A stretch of DNA of 17,086 bases from an uncultured Clostridia bacterium (GCA_944388825.1 CALXKG010000094.1:1-17086), one strand, 5' to 3'. Positions 1 through 6,075 are shown, numbered from the stretch's first letter. Notes: generated from the letters alone by a model not told the origin. Numbers and translations are program-made.

Positions 1-433
1 GAAGATCTCCTTTGCCAAGTACGACTCCGACTATGTCGCCGCCTACAAGGAGAACAAGACCAGCTTCGAGACCGTCCTTTCGGACATCGAACGGCTCTTC
101 GGCCTCAAGGCTTCCGGCAGCTCCACCTACAAGATGGTCCTGACCGATTACGAGATGGAACAGCTCCGTGCCGCTTATGAAAAGAGCATCAACGGCACCG
201 CCGCTTCCGAGTATGAACAGGAAGAGTACGTCCTCTACGGCACCTACGAGCCCCTGAGCGTCACCATCACCCACATCCTCAACAACAAATCCGGCATCAG
301 CTTCACCTCCTACTCCCACACCGGCCTGCCGGTCGCGGTCCTGGCCCATGGCGTCGGGGCGGAGGAGTTCAACGGCTACTACGACAACACCGGCATCTTT
401 GACCGGATGGCCGCGATGCTGAAGGTTGATTAA
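1..433 (+). CDS. Alkaline phosphatase, C-terminal fragment (5' end outside window)
   Basis: This is the last 143 residues of a protein that enters from the left edge, read from base 2 to a TAA at 431-433. The tail, with SHTGLPV at about residues 105-111 followed by VLAHGVGAEEFNGYYDNTGIF, matches the C-terminal end of PhoA-type alkaline phosphatases. In that family the His of the HTG motif ligates one of the active-site zinc ions; here it is His106 of the fragment. These enzymes release phosphate from monoesters and usually act outside the membrane, but the signal peptide and the serine nucleophile region lie outside the window. The only in-frame ATG inside the fragment, at 134, cannot be the true start, because clearly homologous sequence is read before it. 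A hairpin at 472-496 follows the gene. Confidence 0.85.
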   Translation, partial: KISFAKYDSDYVAAYKENKTSFETVLSDIERLFGLKASGSSTYKMVLTDYEMEQLRAAYEKSINGTAASEYEQEEYVLYGTYEPLSVTITHILNNKSGISFTSYSHTGLPVAVLAHGVGAEEFNGYYDNTGIFDRMAAMLKVD

Positions 434-471
434 TCTTAACAGATCTCTCACTCTTTCATATCCGTAAGCCT

Positions 472-496
472 CTCCCGTCCCGTCATGGGGCGGGAG
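472..496 (+). terminator. Hairpin downstream of the alkaline phosphatase gene
   Basis: CTCCCGTCCC pairs with GGGGCGGGAG (one T-G pair) around the loop GTCAT, giving a 10 bp GC-rich stem 38 bases after the stop codon. Only a weak T-containing stretch follows (TTGGCTTATCT), so it may be a poor intrinsic terminator or a 3'-end stabiliser. Confidence 0.5.
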
Positions 497-625
497 TTGG
501 CTTATCTGGGAATGAAAGCGGGGCCAAAGCGCCCTTTTTGCTGGGCTCTGTCCCGCGGGAACGGCGTTCGGCAAATCTGGGTCCAGGGGCCTTTGGCTCC
601 TGGCGGTTTCCAAAGGCAGAGCCTT

Positions 626-694
626 TGGTCCATCCAAGTGAAACTTGGCGAGTCCAGGCGAGGAGCCTGGTCGCTGCCTTAAGGGCAGCGAAAT
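626..694 (-). repeat. Dispersed hairpin-chain repeat, copy 1
   Basis: Read on the minus strand this block aligns closely to 4600-4669 on the plus strand. Shared parts include TTTCGCTGCCCTTA, GGCAGCGACCA, GCCAAGTTTCAC and ATGGACCA. It folds into successive small hairpins: 672-690 (CGCTGCC/GGCAGCG), 654-670 (CCAGGC/GCCTGG) and 610-628 (CCAAAGGC/GCCTTTGG, just beyond the aligned core). The second hairpin differs in sequence from its partner in copy 2 but keeps pairing. The block occupies most of the gap between the phosphatase hairpin and the YibE/F gene; the rest of 434-745 holds no convincing gene. Short open frames crossing it on either strand look accidental, since they follow the repeat rather than any protein family. 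Confidence 0.75.
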
Positions 695-745
695 CAATAT
701 CATATGATGAAAGAAAAACGGATGCTTGAAGGAGTCTACACGGAT

Positions 746-1966
746 ATGCAAAAGAAAATATTCTCAAAAGATTGGCTGCGGTACAACGCGCCGGTGCTGG
801 TCTGCCTCGCGGCGATCCTCATTCTGATCTTCCTGCCCACCGGGTTTGAAGGGGCGGTCGACTACCAGGGCACCGAACGGGTCCGGGCAGAGGTCCTCTC
901 GGTCGACAACTCGACAATTGTCGACACCGGCCTGGTGCGGTCGGGGGAACAGCGCTGCCGCCTCCGGATTGAGGAGGGGATGTTTAAAGGGGTCGAGGCC
1001 GACGGGGTCAATATGCTCAATGGCTCGCTGGAACAGGACAAGATCTTCTACCCCGGCGACCAGACGATGGTCGTCGTCAGCCACCAGGGGGACACCATCC
1101 TGACCGTCACGATGACCGACCACTACCGGTTAAACTGGGAGCTGGTGATGGGGGCGGCCTTCGCCGTCTTCCTCATCCTCTTTGCCGGCAAGACGGGCCT
1201 CCGGGCGATCGGCGCCTTCGCGCTGACCATCCTCTGCCTCTGGAAACTGCTGGTGCCCTTCTACCTGCGGGGCTGGAACCCGATCTGGCTGGGGCTGGGG
1301 ATTATCCTCTTCCTCACCGTCATGATCATCGGCCTGGTCTACGGGTTTGACAAGCGGTGCGCGGCGGCGGTTTCGGGGTCGTTTCTGGGGATCCTGGTCA
1401 CCTGCCTCCTGGGCGTCTTCTTCACCGACCTCTTTAAAATCCACGGGGCGGTCATGTCCTACTCCGAGAGCCTCCTCTACTCGGGGTTCCAGGACTTAAA
1501 CCTCACCCAGATCTACATGGCCTCCATCTTCATCGGCGCGTCCGGTGCGGTCATCGACCTGTCGGTCGACATCGCGTCGGCGGTGTACGAAGTCACCGAG
1601 AAGCGTCCCGACCTCCTCTGGAAAGAGGCGACCAAATCCGGCCTGACGGTCGGCCGCAACGCAATGGGGACGATGACGACGACCCTCCTGTTCGCCTACT
1701 CGGGCGGATACATCGCCCTTTTGATGGTCTTCATGGCCCAGGGGACGCCGATTGACCAGATGCTCAACTACAAGTATGTGGCGGCCGAGCTGATCCACAC
1801 GGTTATCGGCTCCTTCGGGCTGGTCACCGTCGCGCCCTTTACCGCCCTCTGCTCTGGGATCCTGTTTACCTGGGGACGGAAGCCGGGAGCGGTCCAGGCG
1901 CCGCTCTATGCGGGCGGTGAGGCGGCCGGAGAAGCCGCCTCCGCCGCTAACAGCGAAGCAAAGTAA
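746..1966 (+). CDS. YibE/F family multi-pass membrane protein
   Basis: The 406-residue product has the architecture of the YibE/F family. There is one N-terminal membrane segment (about 15-31), an external domain of roughly 100 residues (32-130), then about seven further hydrophobic segments (near 132-148, 152-173, 178-200, 206-229, 255-275, 311-332 and 347-376). The family hallmark stretch IFIGASGAVIDLSVDIASAV lies near 261-280, and an Ala/Glu-rich tail ends the protein. The biochemical role of the family is not established; export or transport has been suggested for some members. I prefer the ATG at 746 because AAGGAG lies at 729-734, whereas the in-frame ATGs at 704 and 707 have no ribosome binding site and sit against the upstream repeat hairpin. 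It appears monocistronic and is followed by a strong hairpin at 1985-2027. Confidence 0.85.
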   Translation: MQKKIFSKDWLRYNAPVLVCLAAILILIFLPTGFEGAVDYQGTERVRAEVLSVDNSTIVDTGLVRSGEQRCRLRIEEGMFKGVEADGVNMLNGSLEQDKIFYPGDQTMVVVSHQGDTILTVTMTDHYRLNWELVMGAAFAVFLILFAGKTGLRAIGAFALTILCLWKLLVPFYLRGWNPIWLGLGIILFLTVMIIGLVYGFDKRCAAAVSGSFLGILVTCLLGVFFTDLFKIHGAVMSYSESLLYSGFQDLNLTQIYMASIFIGASGAVIDLSVDIASAVYEVTEKRPDLLWKEATKSGLTVGRNAMGTMTTTLLFAYSGGYIALLMVFMAQGTPIDQMLNYKYVAAELIHTVIGSFGLVTVAPFTALCSGILFTWGRKPGAVQAPLYAGGEAAGEAASAANSEAK

Positions 1967-1984
1967 TTTTCTCCATTGAAACGA

Positions 1985-2027
1985 AAAACCGCTCTCTGCG
2001 GGCTATAAGGCCCGGGAGAGCGGTTTT
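1985..2027 (+). terminator. Terminator of the YibE/F gene
   Basis: AAAACCGCTCTC (1985-1996) pairs perfectly with GAGAGCGGTTTT (2016-2027). An inner GGGC/GCCC pairing closes a TATAAG loop. It starts 18 bases after the stop codon. Because the stem begins with A's and ends with T's, it could terminate transcription from either side. A near copy lies at 2274-2316. Confidence 0.8.
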
Positions 2028-2050
2028 CTGACTGTCGAAAAACAAGTTTT
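1985..2050 (+). repeat. Hairpin plus TGTCGAAAAA repeat, copy A
   Basis: The terminator hairpin is followed by CTGACTGTCGAAAAACAAG. The same arrangement, a hairpin and then GTCGAAAAA, is found in inverted orientation at 2257-2316. A 21-base block from 2030 to 2050 recurs exactly on the minus strand at 10902-10922. Confidence 0.7.
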
Positions 2051-2119
2051 GCGGAAACGTAAGAATCGGCGCTGGCGTTAACGTAACAAAGAAACGTGCG
2101 AAAAATCAAAAGTTTTACT

Positions 2120-2167
2120 CGATTTTTTTCAAAAAATCGCGGGAATGGAAGGGGCAGAGCCCCTTCC
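2120..2167. other. Two palindromes in the gene-free stretch 2051-2256
   Basis: CGATTTTTT at 2120-2128 pairs with AAAAAATCG at 2131-2139, leaving a 2-base loop. GGAAGGGGC at 2147-2155 pairs with GCCCCTTCC at 2159-2167 around AGA. The stretch is much richer in A and T than the flanking genes and I see no gene in it; an open frame at 2096-2329 has no family resemblance and runs through the repeats. Confidence 0.6.
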
Positions 2168-2256
2168 CAGGCGCTCAGTTACCGTACTCCCGAAACTGAC
2201 CACAGCTTTGTCACTGATAACGAAGCGTGCGCAGCACCCAAAAAATACCCAAAAAA

Positions 2257-2316
2257 ACTTTTTCGACAAACTGAAAACCGCTCTCTGCGGGCTATAAGGC
2301 CCAGGAGAGCGGTTTT
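2257..2316 (-). repeat. Hairpin plus TGTCGAAAAA repeat, copy B (inverted)
   Basis: On the minus strand this reads as the same terminator hairpin as at 1985-2027, with a few changes, followed by TTTTCAGTTTGTCGAAAAAG. Copies A and B therefore form an inverted pair around a 206 bp gene-free spacer. Confidence 0.7.
2274..2316 (-). terminator. Bidirectional terminator for the DUF3267/PH-like unit
   Basis: AAAACCGCTCTC (2274-2285) pairs with GAGAGCGGTTTT (2305-2316). On the plus strand the stem runs into T7 (2313-2319). On the minus strand it ends with TTTT, 17 bases after the stop codon of the gene at 2333. It can serve convergent transcription from both sides. Confidence 0.75.
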
Positions 2317-2332
2317 TTTACTTATTTGAAAG

Positions 2333-2791
2333 TCATGCCGGCTGGCCGAGGGCCCGGAGGGCCTTCAGCGTTCCGTCCATGTTCTCGGCGTGCCAGCTGG
2401 AGATTTTCAGCCCGTCCATATACCAGCTGAGGACGCTGGAGGTGCGCCAGCCGCTCAGCTCCTTCTGCTGGGCGGTGAAGGCGATCACATCGGTACCGGT
2501 CGTGATGGTGATCCGGTCGTTCAGCATCTCCTCCGACACCTCGACCGAGCGGATGGCGGCATACGGGATTTCGAGGGTGACGGATTTTTCCAGCGTGCCG
2601 CTCAGTTTGCTGAAGGGAACCAGCACCAGTTCGTCCCGGCACATCTGGAGGACGTAGAACTCCATGCTGAAAAAGTTCGCGATGGCGGCGCTCAAATTTG
2701 CCGGCGCAAATTTGACGATGATGCCCCTGTCCTCGACCGGCTCAAAGCCGGCGTTTACCAGAATGTCCCGGACACGTTGTTCGTTTGCCAT
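2333..2791 (-). CDS. Small cytoplasmic protein with PH-like fold (tentative)
   Basis: This gene encodes 152 residues with no signal peptide and no membrane segment. The start at 2791 is fixed by GGAGGT at 2801-2806, nine bases upstream; an in-frame ATG further upstream lies before this site. The N-terminal part (MANEQRVRDILVNAGF) looks helical. The middle alternates short hydrophobic strands (DELVLVPFSKL, KSVTLEIPYAAIRSVEVSEEM, RITITTGTDVIAFTA). The pattern IPYAAIRSVEV followed by a basic strand and a Trp-containing C-terminal helix resembles bacterial PH-like domains, but I cannot assign a family with certainty. It lies 31 bp after the DUF3267 gene on the same strand, so the two are probably co-transcribed from the promoter at 3463-3491. 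Function unknown. Confidence 0.7.
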   Translation of the reverse strand: MANEQRVRDILVNAGFEPVEDRGIIVKFAPANLSAAIANFFSMEFYVLQMCRDELVLVPFSKLSGTLEKSVTLEIPYAAIRSVEVSEEMLNDRITITTGTDVIAFTAQQKELSGWRTSSVLSWYMDGLKISSWHAENMDGTLKALRALGQPA

Positions 2792-2822
2792 GATGTTGTT
2801 ACCTCCTGGGGTTTGGAATGGT

Positions 2823-3419
2823 TTATCTGCAAAAGGCAATGTAGCCTGCGGCAGTCGGGTGGTCGGCGATGAGGGCGCCCTTTTCCCTCATAACATGGAA
2901 GGCAATCAGCAGGTCGCCCCCGGCGGCGATAAAGTTTACCAGCATGGCCACCACCGAAAAGGTTCCCGGGTAAACCGCCAGAAAGAGGGCGCTGCCCCCG
3001 CCGAGAATACAGAAAGGGAGCAGCGCCCCCAACAGGTACTGCCCCCGGCGGAGGGGGACGGTGCAGGCACAGCTGGGCATCAGGGCGCTGACGTTAAACC
3101 GGACAGCTTTCCAGCCCCTGCCGCTGGATACCGCCCAGCCGAGGCCATGGAGCAGCTCATGGGCAAAAACCGACAGGGCGAGGATCAAAACCAGGGCGAT
3201 ATAGAAGGATACCCCGGAGATGTCGATCAGGTGGGCCCGGTGGACAAGGGCCAGCCGGTAAACGACGAGCAGCAGGGCGGCAAAGGGCAAAGCGCAGACC
3301 AGACCTAAGCCGGTAGCCCTGCCGGCGGAAAAGGTGACGTCTTTCTCCCGGTAGCCGGCGTCCAGGAGGCGTTGCCGGAACGCGTGGAAATCTTCGCGGG
3401 CGGTTTGCTTTTGGGTCAT
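2823..3419 (-). CDS. DUF3267 domain membrane protein (putative zincin-type metalloprotease)
   Basis: This is a 198-residue protein with about four hydrophobic segments (near 37-55, 71-87, 128-148 and 154-174). The second ends in AHELLHGLGWAV, where HELLH (87-91) is an HExxH zinc-binding motif next to the membrane. A conserved-looking GGDLL with Asp169 may give a further metal ligand, as in site-2-protease-like families. This arrangement matches DUF3267 proteins, predicted membrane zincins whose substrates are unknown. The start at 3419 is chosen because GGAGG lies at 3428-3432, eight bases upstream; the ATG at 3434 would overlap that site. It is the first gene of a two-gene unit behind a consensus promoter. 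Protease activity is inferred from the motif only. Confidence 0.8.
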   Translation of the reverse strand: MTQKQTAREDFHAFRQRLLDAGYREKDVTFSAGRATGLGLVCALPFAALLLVVYRLALVHRAHLIDISGVSFYIALVLILALSVFAHELLHGLGWAVSSGRGWKAVRFNVSALMPSCACTVPLRRGQYLLGALLPFCILGGGSALFLAVYPGTFSVVAMLVNFIAAGGDLLIAFHVMREKGALIADHPTAAGYIAFCR

Positions 3420-3462
3420 AGCGGGTTCCTCCAATCTGTTTTCGGTTTGGCTTTACACCCAG

Positions 3463-3491
3463 ATTATATACTATTCATTTCAAAAAGTCAA
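3463..3491 (-). promoter_or_regulatory. SigmaA-type promoter for the DUF3267/PH-like unit
   Basis: On the minus strand TTGACT (3491-3486) is followed by a 17-base spacer and TATAAT (3468-3463), giving a predicted transcription start near 3456 and a leader of about 37 bases to the ATG at 3419. The region is markedly AT-rich against its surroundings. Confidence 0.85.
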
Positions 3492-3518
3492 GTATTTCTT
3501 ACATAAACAAAGAAAAAT

Positions 3519-3544
3519 ATTCCCGCCGGCCCTCCGGCGGGATT
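3519..3544 (-). terminator. Terminator of the XRE/membrane-protein unit
   Basis: TCCCGCCGG (3521-3529) pairs with CCGGCGGGA (3534-3542). On the minus strand the stem is followed by ATATTTTTCTTTG, a good U-tract. It lies just after the stop codon at 3550. Confidence 0.88.
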
Positions 3545-3549
3545 CACAG

Positions 3550-3867
3550 TCAGCGGAGCTTGCGCAAAATCAAAATAGAAAGGTCAGCCGTCAGGAAAAA
3601 GGCGTTGAAGACCAGCCGGACGGCGTTGGTATAGACAAGCGGGTCGCTGGTGACGGTATAGGTGAAAAGGGTCAGCAGGTTCATCCCGACAAACAGCGCG
3701 ATGACGCCGTACAGGCAGGCCCTGCCGAGGATCCCCCGTCCATGTTCGTCCCGCCCCTCTTTGGAGAGGGCGTAGACGAGGAAGAAGATAAAGAGGGCGA
3801 AGACGAAAAAGAGGTTGATATATGAAAAAGTCATGTCGCAGAGCAGGCGGTAGATCAAATTCCCCAT
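3550..3867 (-). CDS. Small three-pass membrane protein, paralogue 2 of a tandem pair
   Basis: This gene encodes 105 residues with three hydrophobic segments (about 16-33, 50-68 and 82-99). A short basic/acidic connector, SKEGRDEHGRGILG, follows the first. The protein ends in ILRKLR, presumably cytoplasmic. It is clearly paralogous to the gene just upstream (3881-4204). Both share an aromatic first helix, the EGRDE[RH]GR connector, a GMNLLTLFT / SMNVLSGFT turn, and an LTADxxILxxRKL end. The start at 3867 has GGAGGG in the 13-base gap after the preceding stop, so the pair is tightly coupled. I do not recognise a named family with certainty. Similar small membrane proteins, often encoded beside short XRE regulators, are common in Firmicutes and have no proven function. 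Confidence 0.8.
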   Translation of the reverse strand: MGNLIYRLLCDMTFSYINLFFVFALFIFFLVYALSKEGRDEHGRGILGRACLYGVIALFVGMNLLTLFTYTVTSDPLVYTNAVRLVFNAFFLTADLSILILRKLR

Positions 3868-3880
3868 AGCGTTCCCTCCG

Positions 3881-4204
3881 TTAGCGGATCGGCAGTTTCC
3901 GGACGAGCAGGATGGCGGCGTCGGCGGTTAAAAGCACCGCCGAGTAGGCCAGCTGCATACAGCTGCGCATCCGGACGGGGTTTTCGCTCGCCCAATCGGT
4001 GAAGCCGCTTAACACGTTCATCGAGACAAACAGCATGATAAAGGCGGCCAGCGAGGCGATGGCCGTCACCTTCCGCCCCCGTTCGTCCCGGCCCTCCCGG
4101 GAGAAGAAGTAGAAGATGAAAAAGGCCAGCAGCAGAAAGCCGACAAAGCTGCTGACCTGAAGGGCGGTCTGGTTGTCGAAAAACAAGAGAAGCCAGGGTT
4201 CCAT
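3881..4204 (-). CDS. Small three-pass membrane protein, paralogue 1 of a tandem pair
   Basis: This gene encodes 107 residues with hydrophobic segments near 15-34, 46-64 and 80-101. The charged connector SREGRDERGRKV sits between the first two. Its ends and loops match those of the gene at 3550-3867, so the two arose by tandem duplication. GGAGG at 4215-4219 lies 10 bases before the ATG at 4204. It stands 57 bp after an XRE-type regulator on the same strand and shares its promoter and terminator. The context suggests that the regulator controls the pair, or that the pair senses or modulates the regulator. That is inference; nothing in the sequence identifies a ligand. Confidence 0.8.
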   Translation of the reverse strand: MEPWLLLFFDNQTALQVSSFVGFLLLAFFIFYFFSREGRDERGRKVTAIASLAAFIMLFVSMNVLSGFTDWASENPVRMRSCMQLAYSAVLLTADAAILLVRKLPIR

Positions 4205-4261
4205 AGTTGATGTTCCTCCAAAAATAGGATGGCCGCTGCGGGGCGGAAAAGGCGTTCCCGG

Positions 4262-4486
4262 TTAAGTTTCCTCCCGGAAGTCAAAGAGGTCCTCGATCGT
4301 CACCCCGAAGACCTGGGCGATGCTGTACGCCAGCAGCATCGAAGGGTTGTAGCGGTTTTTCTCCAGCTGCATGATCGTCTGGCGGGAGACGCCGACCAGG
4401 TCGGCCAGCTCCTGCTGGGTCATCCGCCGGGTCGCCCGGTAGATATGGATTTTGCTGTCAAAGCTGTATCGATTCTTTTTTGCCAC
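4262..4486 (-). CDS. XRE/Cro-CI family single-domain transcriptional regulator
   Basis: This 74-residue protein is essentially one helix-turn-helix domain: RMTQQELADLVGVSRQTIMQLEKNRYNPSM at about 21-50, then the closing helices SIAQVFGVTIEDLF. Such compact regulators bind DNA as dimers and usually repress their own operon. The start codon is GTG at 4486; the only ribosome-binding match is a modest AAAGG upstream, and the next Met lies inside the HTH helix, too late to be the start. It is the first gene of a three-gene unit with two paralogous membrane proteins and has a good promoter 31 bases upstream. I could not identify an operator with confidence. Confidence 0.88.
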   Translation of the reverse strand: MAKKNRYSFDSKIHIYRATRRMTQQELADLVGVSRQTIMQLEKNRYNPSMLLAYSIAQVFGVTIEDLFDFREET

Positions 4487-4516
4487 GCGCCCGCCGCCTT
4501 TCTGTATTGCGTATCC

Positions 4517-4545
4517 AGTATATCATATTTTAAAGGTTCCCACAA
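4517..4545 (-). promoter_or_regulatory. Promoter of the XRE/membrane-protein unit
   Basis: On the minus strand TTGTGG (4545-4540), a 17-base spacer and TATACT (4522-4517) place the transcript start near 4510, about 24 bases before the GTG start. The AT-rich spacer is a plausible place for autoregulatory binding, but no clear dyad was seen. Confidence 0.7.
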
Positions 4546-4599
4546 CATTTTTGCCGCCGGTACGGGCATCATTTTTCGTTTTTATGGCATGGAATGTTT

Positions 4600-4669
4600 A
4601 TTTCGCTGCCCTTATGGCAGCGACCAAGGGTCCCCCTTGGAGGGGGCCAAGTTTCACCCCAATGGACCA
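4600..4669 (+). repeat. Dispersed hairpin-chain repeat, copy 2
   Basis: This is the inverted-orientation partner of 626-694. Hairpin 1 is CGCTGCC/GGCAGCG (4604-4622). Hairpin 2 is CCAAGGG/CCCTTGG (4624-4640), in which at least two base pairs differ from copy 1 while pairing is kept. It is followed by further self-complementary sequence (GGACCAGG at 4665-4672 with CCTGGTCC at 4684-4691). The whole stretch 4546-4971 has no credible gene; it holds this repeat, the structures at 4701-4846 and the ilvC terminator. Confidence 0.75.
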
Positions 4670-4700
4670 GGACCCTGGCGGGCCCTGGTCCCGCGCTGTC

Positions 4701-4767
4701 AGAAAAACGTGGTTTCGAGCTTGCGAGAAATGCCGGCCAATGCCGTATGGCCGGCAAACGTTTTTCT
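4701..4767. other. Nested inverted repeats, possible multi-branched structure
   Basis: AGAAAAACGT (4701-4710) is the exact reverse complement of ACGTTTTTCT (4758-4767). Inside it TGCCGGCCA (4731-4739) pairs with TGGCCGGCA (4748-4756), and TTTC (4713-4716) can pair with GAAA (4727-4730). The result would be a closed junction with two arms. It directly follows repeat copy 2 and may be part of the same element. Confidence 0.6.
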
Positions 4768-4768
4768 A

Positions 4769-4846
4769 GCTATCGCTTGCGATAGCGTGATGCAGGCCGT
4801 GTCACCCGTACCCACCGCATAAGACCGGCCGTGGAAGGCCGGTCTT
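4769..4846. other. Two perfect palindromes downstream of ilvC
   Basis: GCTATCGC (4769-4776) and GCGATAGC (4779-4786) form an 8 bp stem with a TT loop. AAGACCGGCC (4821-4830) and GGCCGGTCTT (4837-4846) form a 10 bp stem with a 6-base loop. Neither is followed by a U-tract, so they are not standard terminators. Confidence 0.6.
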
Positions 4847-4910
4847 CGGACGTCAATAGTTCGCTCGAAAAGTTCCAAAAATCCGCCTGCCCCCGCGCTC
4901 CCCCCACAGC

Positions 4911-4943
4911 AAAAGCCCCCGCGCGTCTCCGCACAGGGGCTTT
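4911..4943 (-). terminator. Terminator of the ilvBNC operon
   Basis: On the minus strand AAAGCCCC pairs with GGGGCTTTT across a GC-rich inner part (TGTGCG...CGCGCG). The stem ends in TTTT, 28 bases after the ilvC stop codon. Confidence 0.8.
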
Positions 4944-4971
4944 CCAATCTATCAGACGTTTCCGCCGGAAC

Positions 4972-5994
4972 TTATTTGGTCTCGTCGTACTTGTCCGCTT
5001 CGTCGTTCCAGGAGTAGAGCTTGCGCAGCTCGGCGCCGACCTTCTCCAGCTCGTGGTCGGCCGCTTTGGCGCGGGCCGCCATGAAGTGGGCGCGGCCGCC
5101 GGCCTTGTTCTCGGTGATCCACTTGGAGGCGAAGGTGCCGTCCTGGATCTCGGCGAGGACCTTCTTCATCTCCGCCTTGGTGGCGTCGGTGATCAGCCGC
5201 TTGCCGGTCTCGTAGTCGCCGAACTCGGCGGTGTCGGAGATCGAGTAGCGCATCATCGAGAAGCCGCCCTTGTAGATCAGGTCGACAATCAGCTTCATCT
5301 CATGGATGCACTCGAAGTAGGCGTTTTCAGGGGCATACCCGGCCTCGACCAGCGTCTCGAAGCCCGCGGTCATCAGGGCGGTGACACCGCCGCAGAGGAC
5401 GCACTGTTCGCCGAACAGGTCGGTCTCGGTCTCGATCTTGAAGGTGGTCTCGAGGACGCCCGCTCTTGCGCCGCCGATGCCGGCCGCGTAGGCCAGGCCG
5501 TTATCCAGCGCATGGCCGGTGTAGTCCTGATAAATCGCGATCAGGTCGGGGACGCCGTGGCCTTCGAGGTATTCCGAACGGACGGTGTGGCCGGGGCCCT
5601 TCGGGGCGATCATGATGACGTCGACGTTTGCGGGCGGGACGATCTGCTTGAAGTGGATGTTAAAGCCGTGGGCGAACGCCAGGGTCTTGCCCTCAGTCAG
5701 ATAGGGGGCGATGTCCTTCTTGTACATATCCGCCTGCTTCTCGTCGGGGATCAGGATCATGATGATGTCGGATGCCTTGGTCGCTTCCGGCACGGTCATG
5801 ACGGTCAGGCCGGCCTTTCTGGCCTTCTCCGCGGACTTGGAGCCTTCGTAAAGGCCGACGACGACGTCGACGCCGGAGTCGCGCAGGTTCAGCGCATGGG
5901 CATGGCCCTGGGAGCCGAAGCCGATAACGGCAACCTTTTTGCCGTCGAGGGCGTGGATGTCACAGTCTTTCTGATAGTAGATTTTCACTGCCAT
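4972..5994 (-). CDS. ilvC: Ketol-acid reductoisomerase
   Basis: This class I (short) enzyme of 340 residues isomerises and reduces acetolactate or acetohydroxybutyrate to the dihydroxy acids of valine, leucine and isoleucine synthesis. The Rossmann motif GFGSQG is at 25-30. By family knowledge, the Mg-binding and active-site residues correspond to D192, E196, E228 and E232, with His109 and Lys132 in the catalytic region. The cofactor loop after strand 2 reads VGLYEGSKSAEKA (46-58); the Arg common in NADPH-type enzymes at the start of this loop is Tyr here, followed by Glu. The start at 5994 has GGAGG at 6004-6008, nine bases upstream; the ATG at 6012 lies before this site. It is the last gene of ilvB-ilvN-ilvC, separated from ilvN by 81 bp, with its terminator at 4911-4943. 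Confidence 0.97.
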   Translation of the reverse strand: MAVKIYYQKDCDIHALDGKKVAVIGFGSQGHAHALNLRDSGVDVVVGLYEGSKSAEKARKAGLTVMTVPEATKASDIIMILIPDEKQADMYKKDIAPYLTEGKTLAFAHGFNIHFKQIVPPANVDVIMIAPKGPGHTVRSEYLEGHGVPDLIAIYQDYTGHALDNGLAYAAGIGGARAGVLETTFKIETETDLFGEQCVLCGGVTALMTAGFETLVEAGYAPENAYFECIHEMKLIVDLIYKGGFSMMRYSISDTAEFGDYETGKRLITDATKAEMKKVLAEIQDGTFASKWITENKAGGRAHFMAARAKAADHELEKVGAELRKLYSWNDEADKYDETK

Positions 5995-6075
5995 GGGAAT
6001 GTTCCTCCTCAAGATGTAGGTTGAAATTTTTATGGCGAAGCTGGTTTTGGCCAGCTAGGTTGCGCGTTGAAAGGT

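Noticed and set aside
483..767. Minus-strand open frame of 94 codons, with a look-alike in the 4452-4769 region
   Set aside because: The similarity between the two translated products (FAALKAAT/FAALMAAT) comes from the nucleotide repeat and its paired stems, not from protein conservation.
4831..6024. A 397-codon plus-strand open frame opposite ilvC
   Set aside because: It lies fully antisense to a well-recognised ilvC, arises from GC-rich codon structure, and its translation resembles no protein family.
6039..6056. Hairpin AGCTGG/CCAGCT between ilvN and ilvC
   Set aside because: The stem is only 6 bp with no proper U-tract next to it; it may be chance, and ilvC probably remains in the operon.
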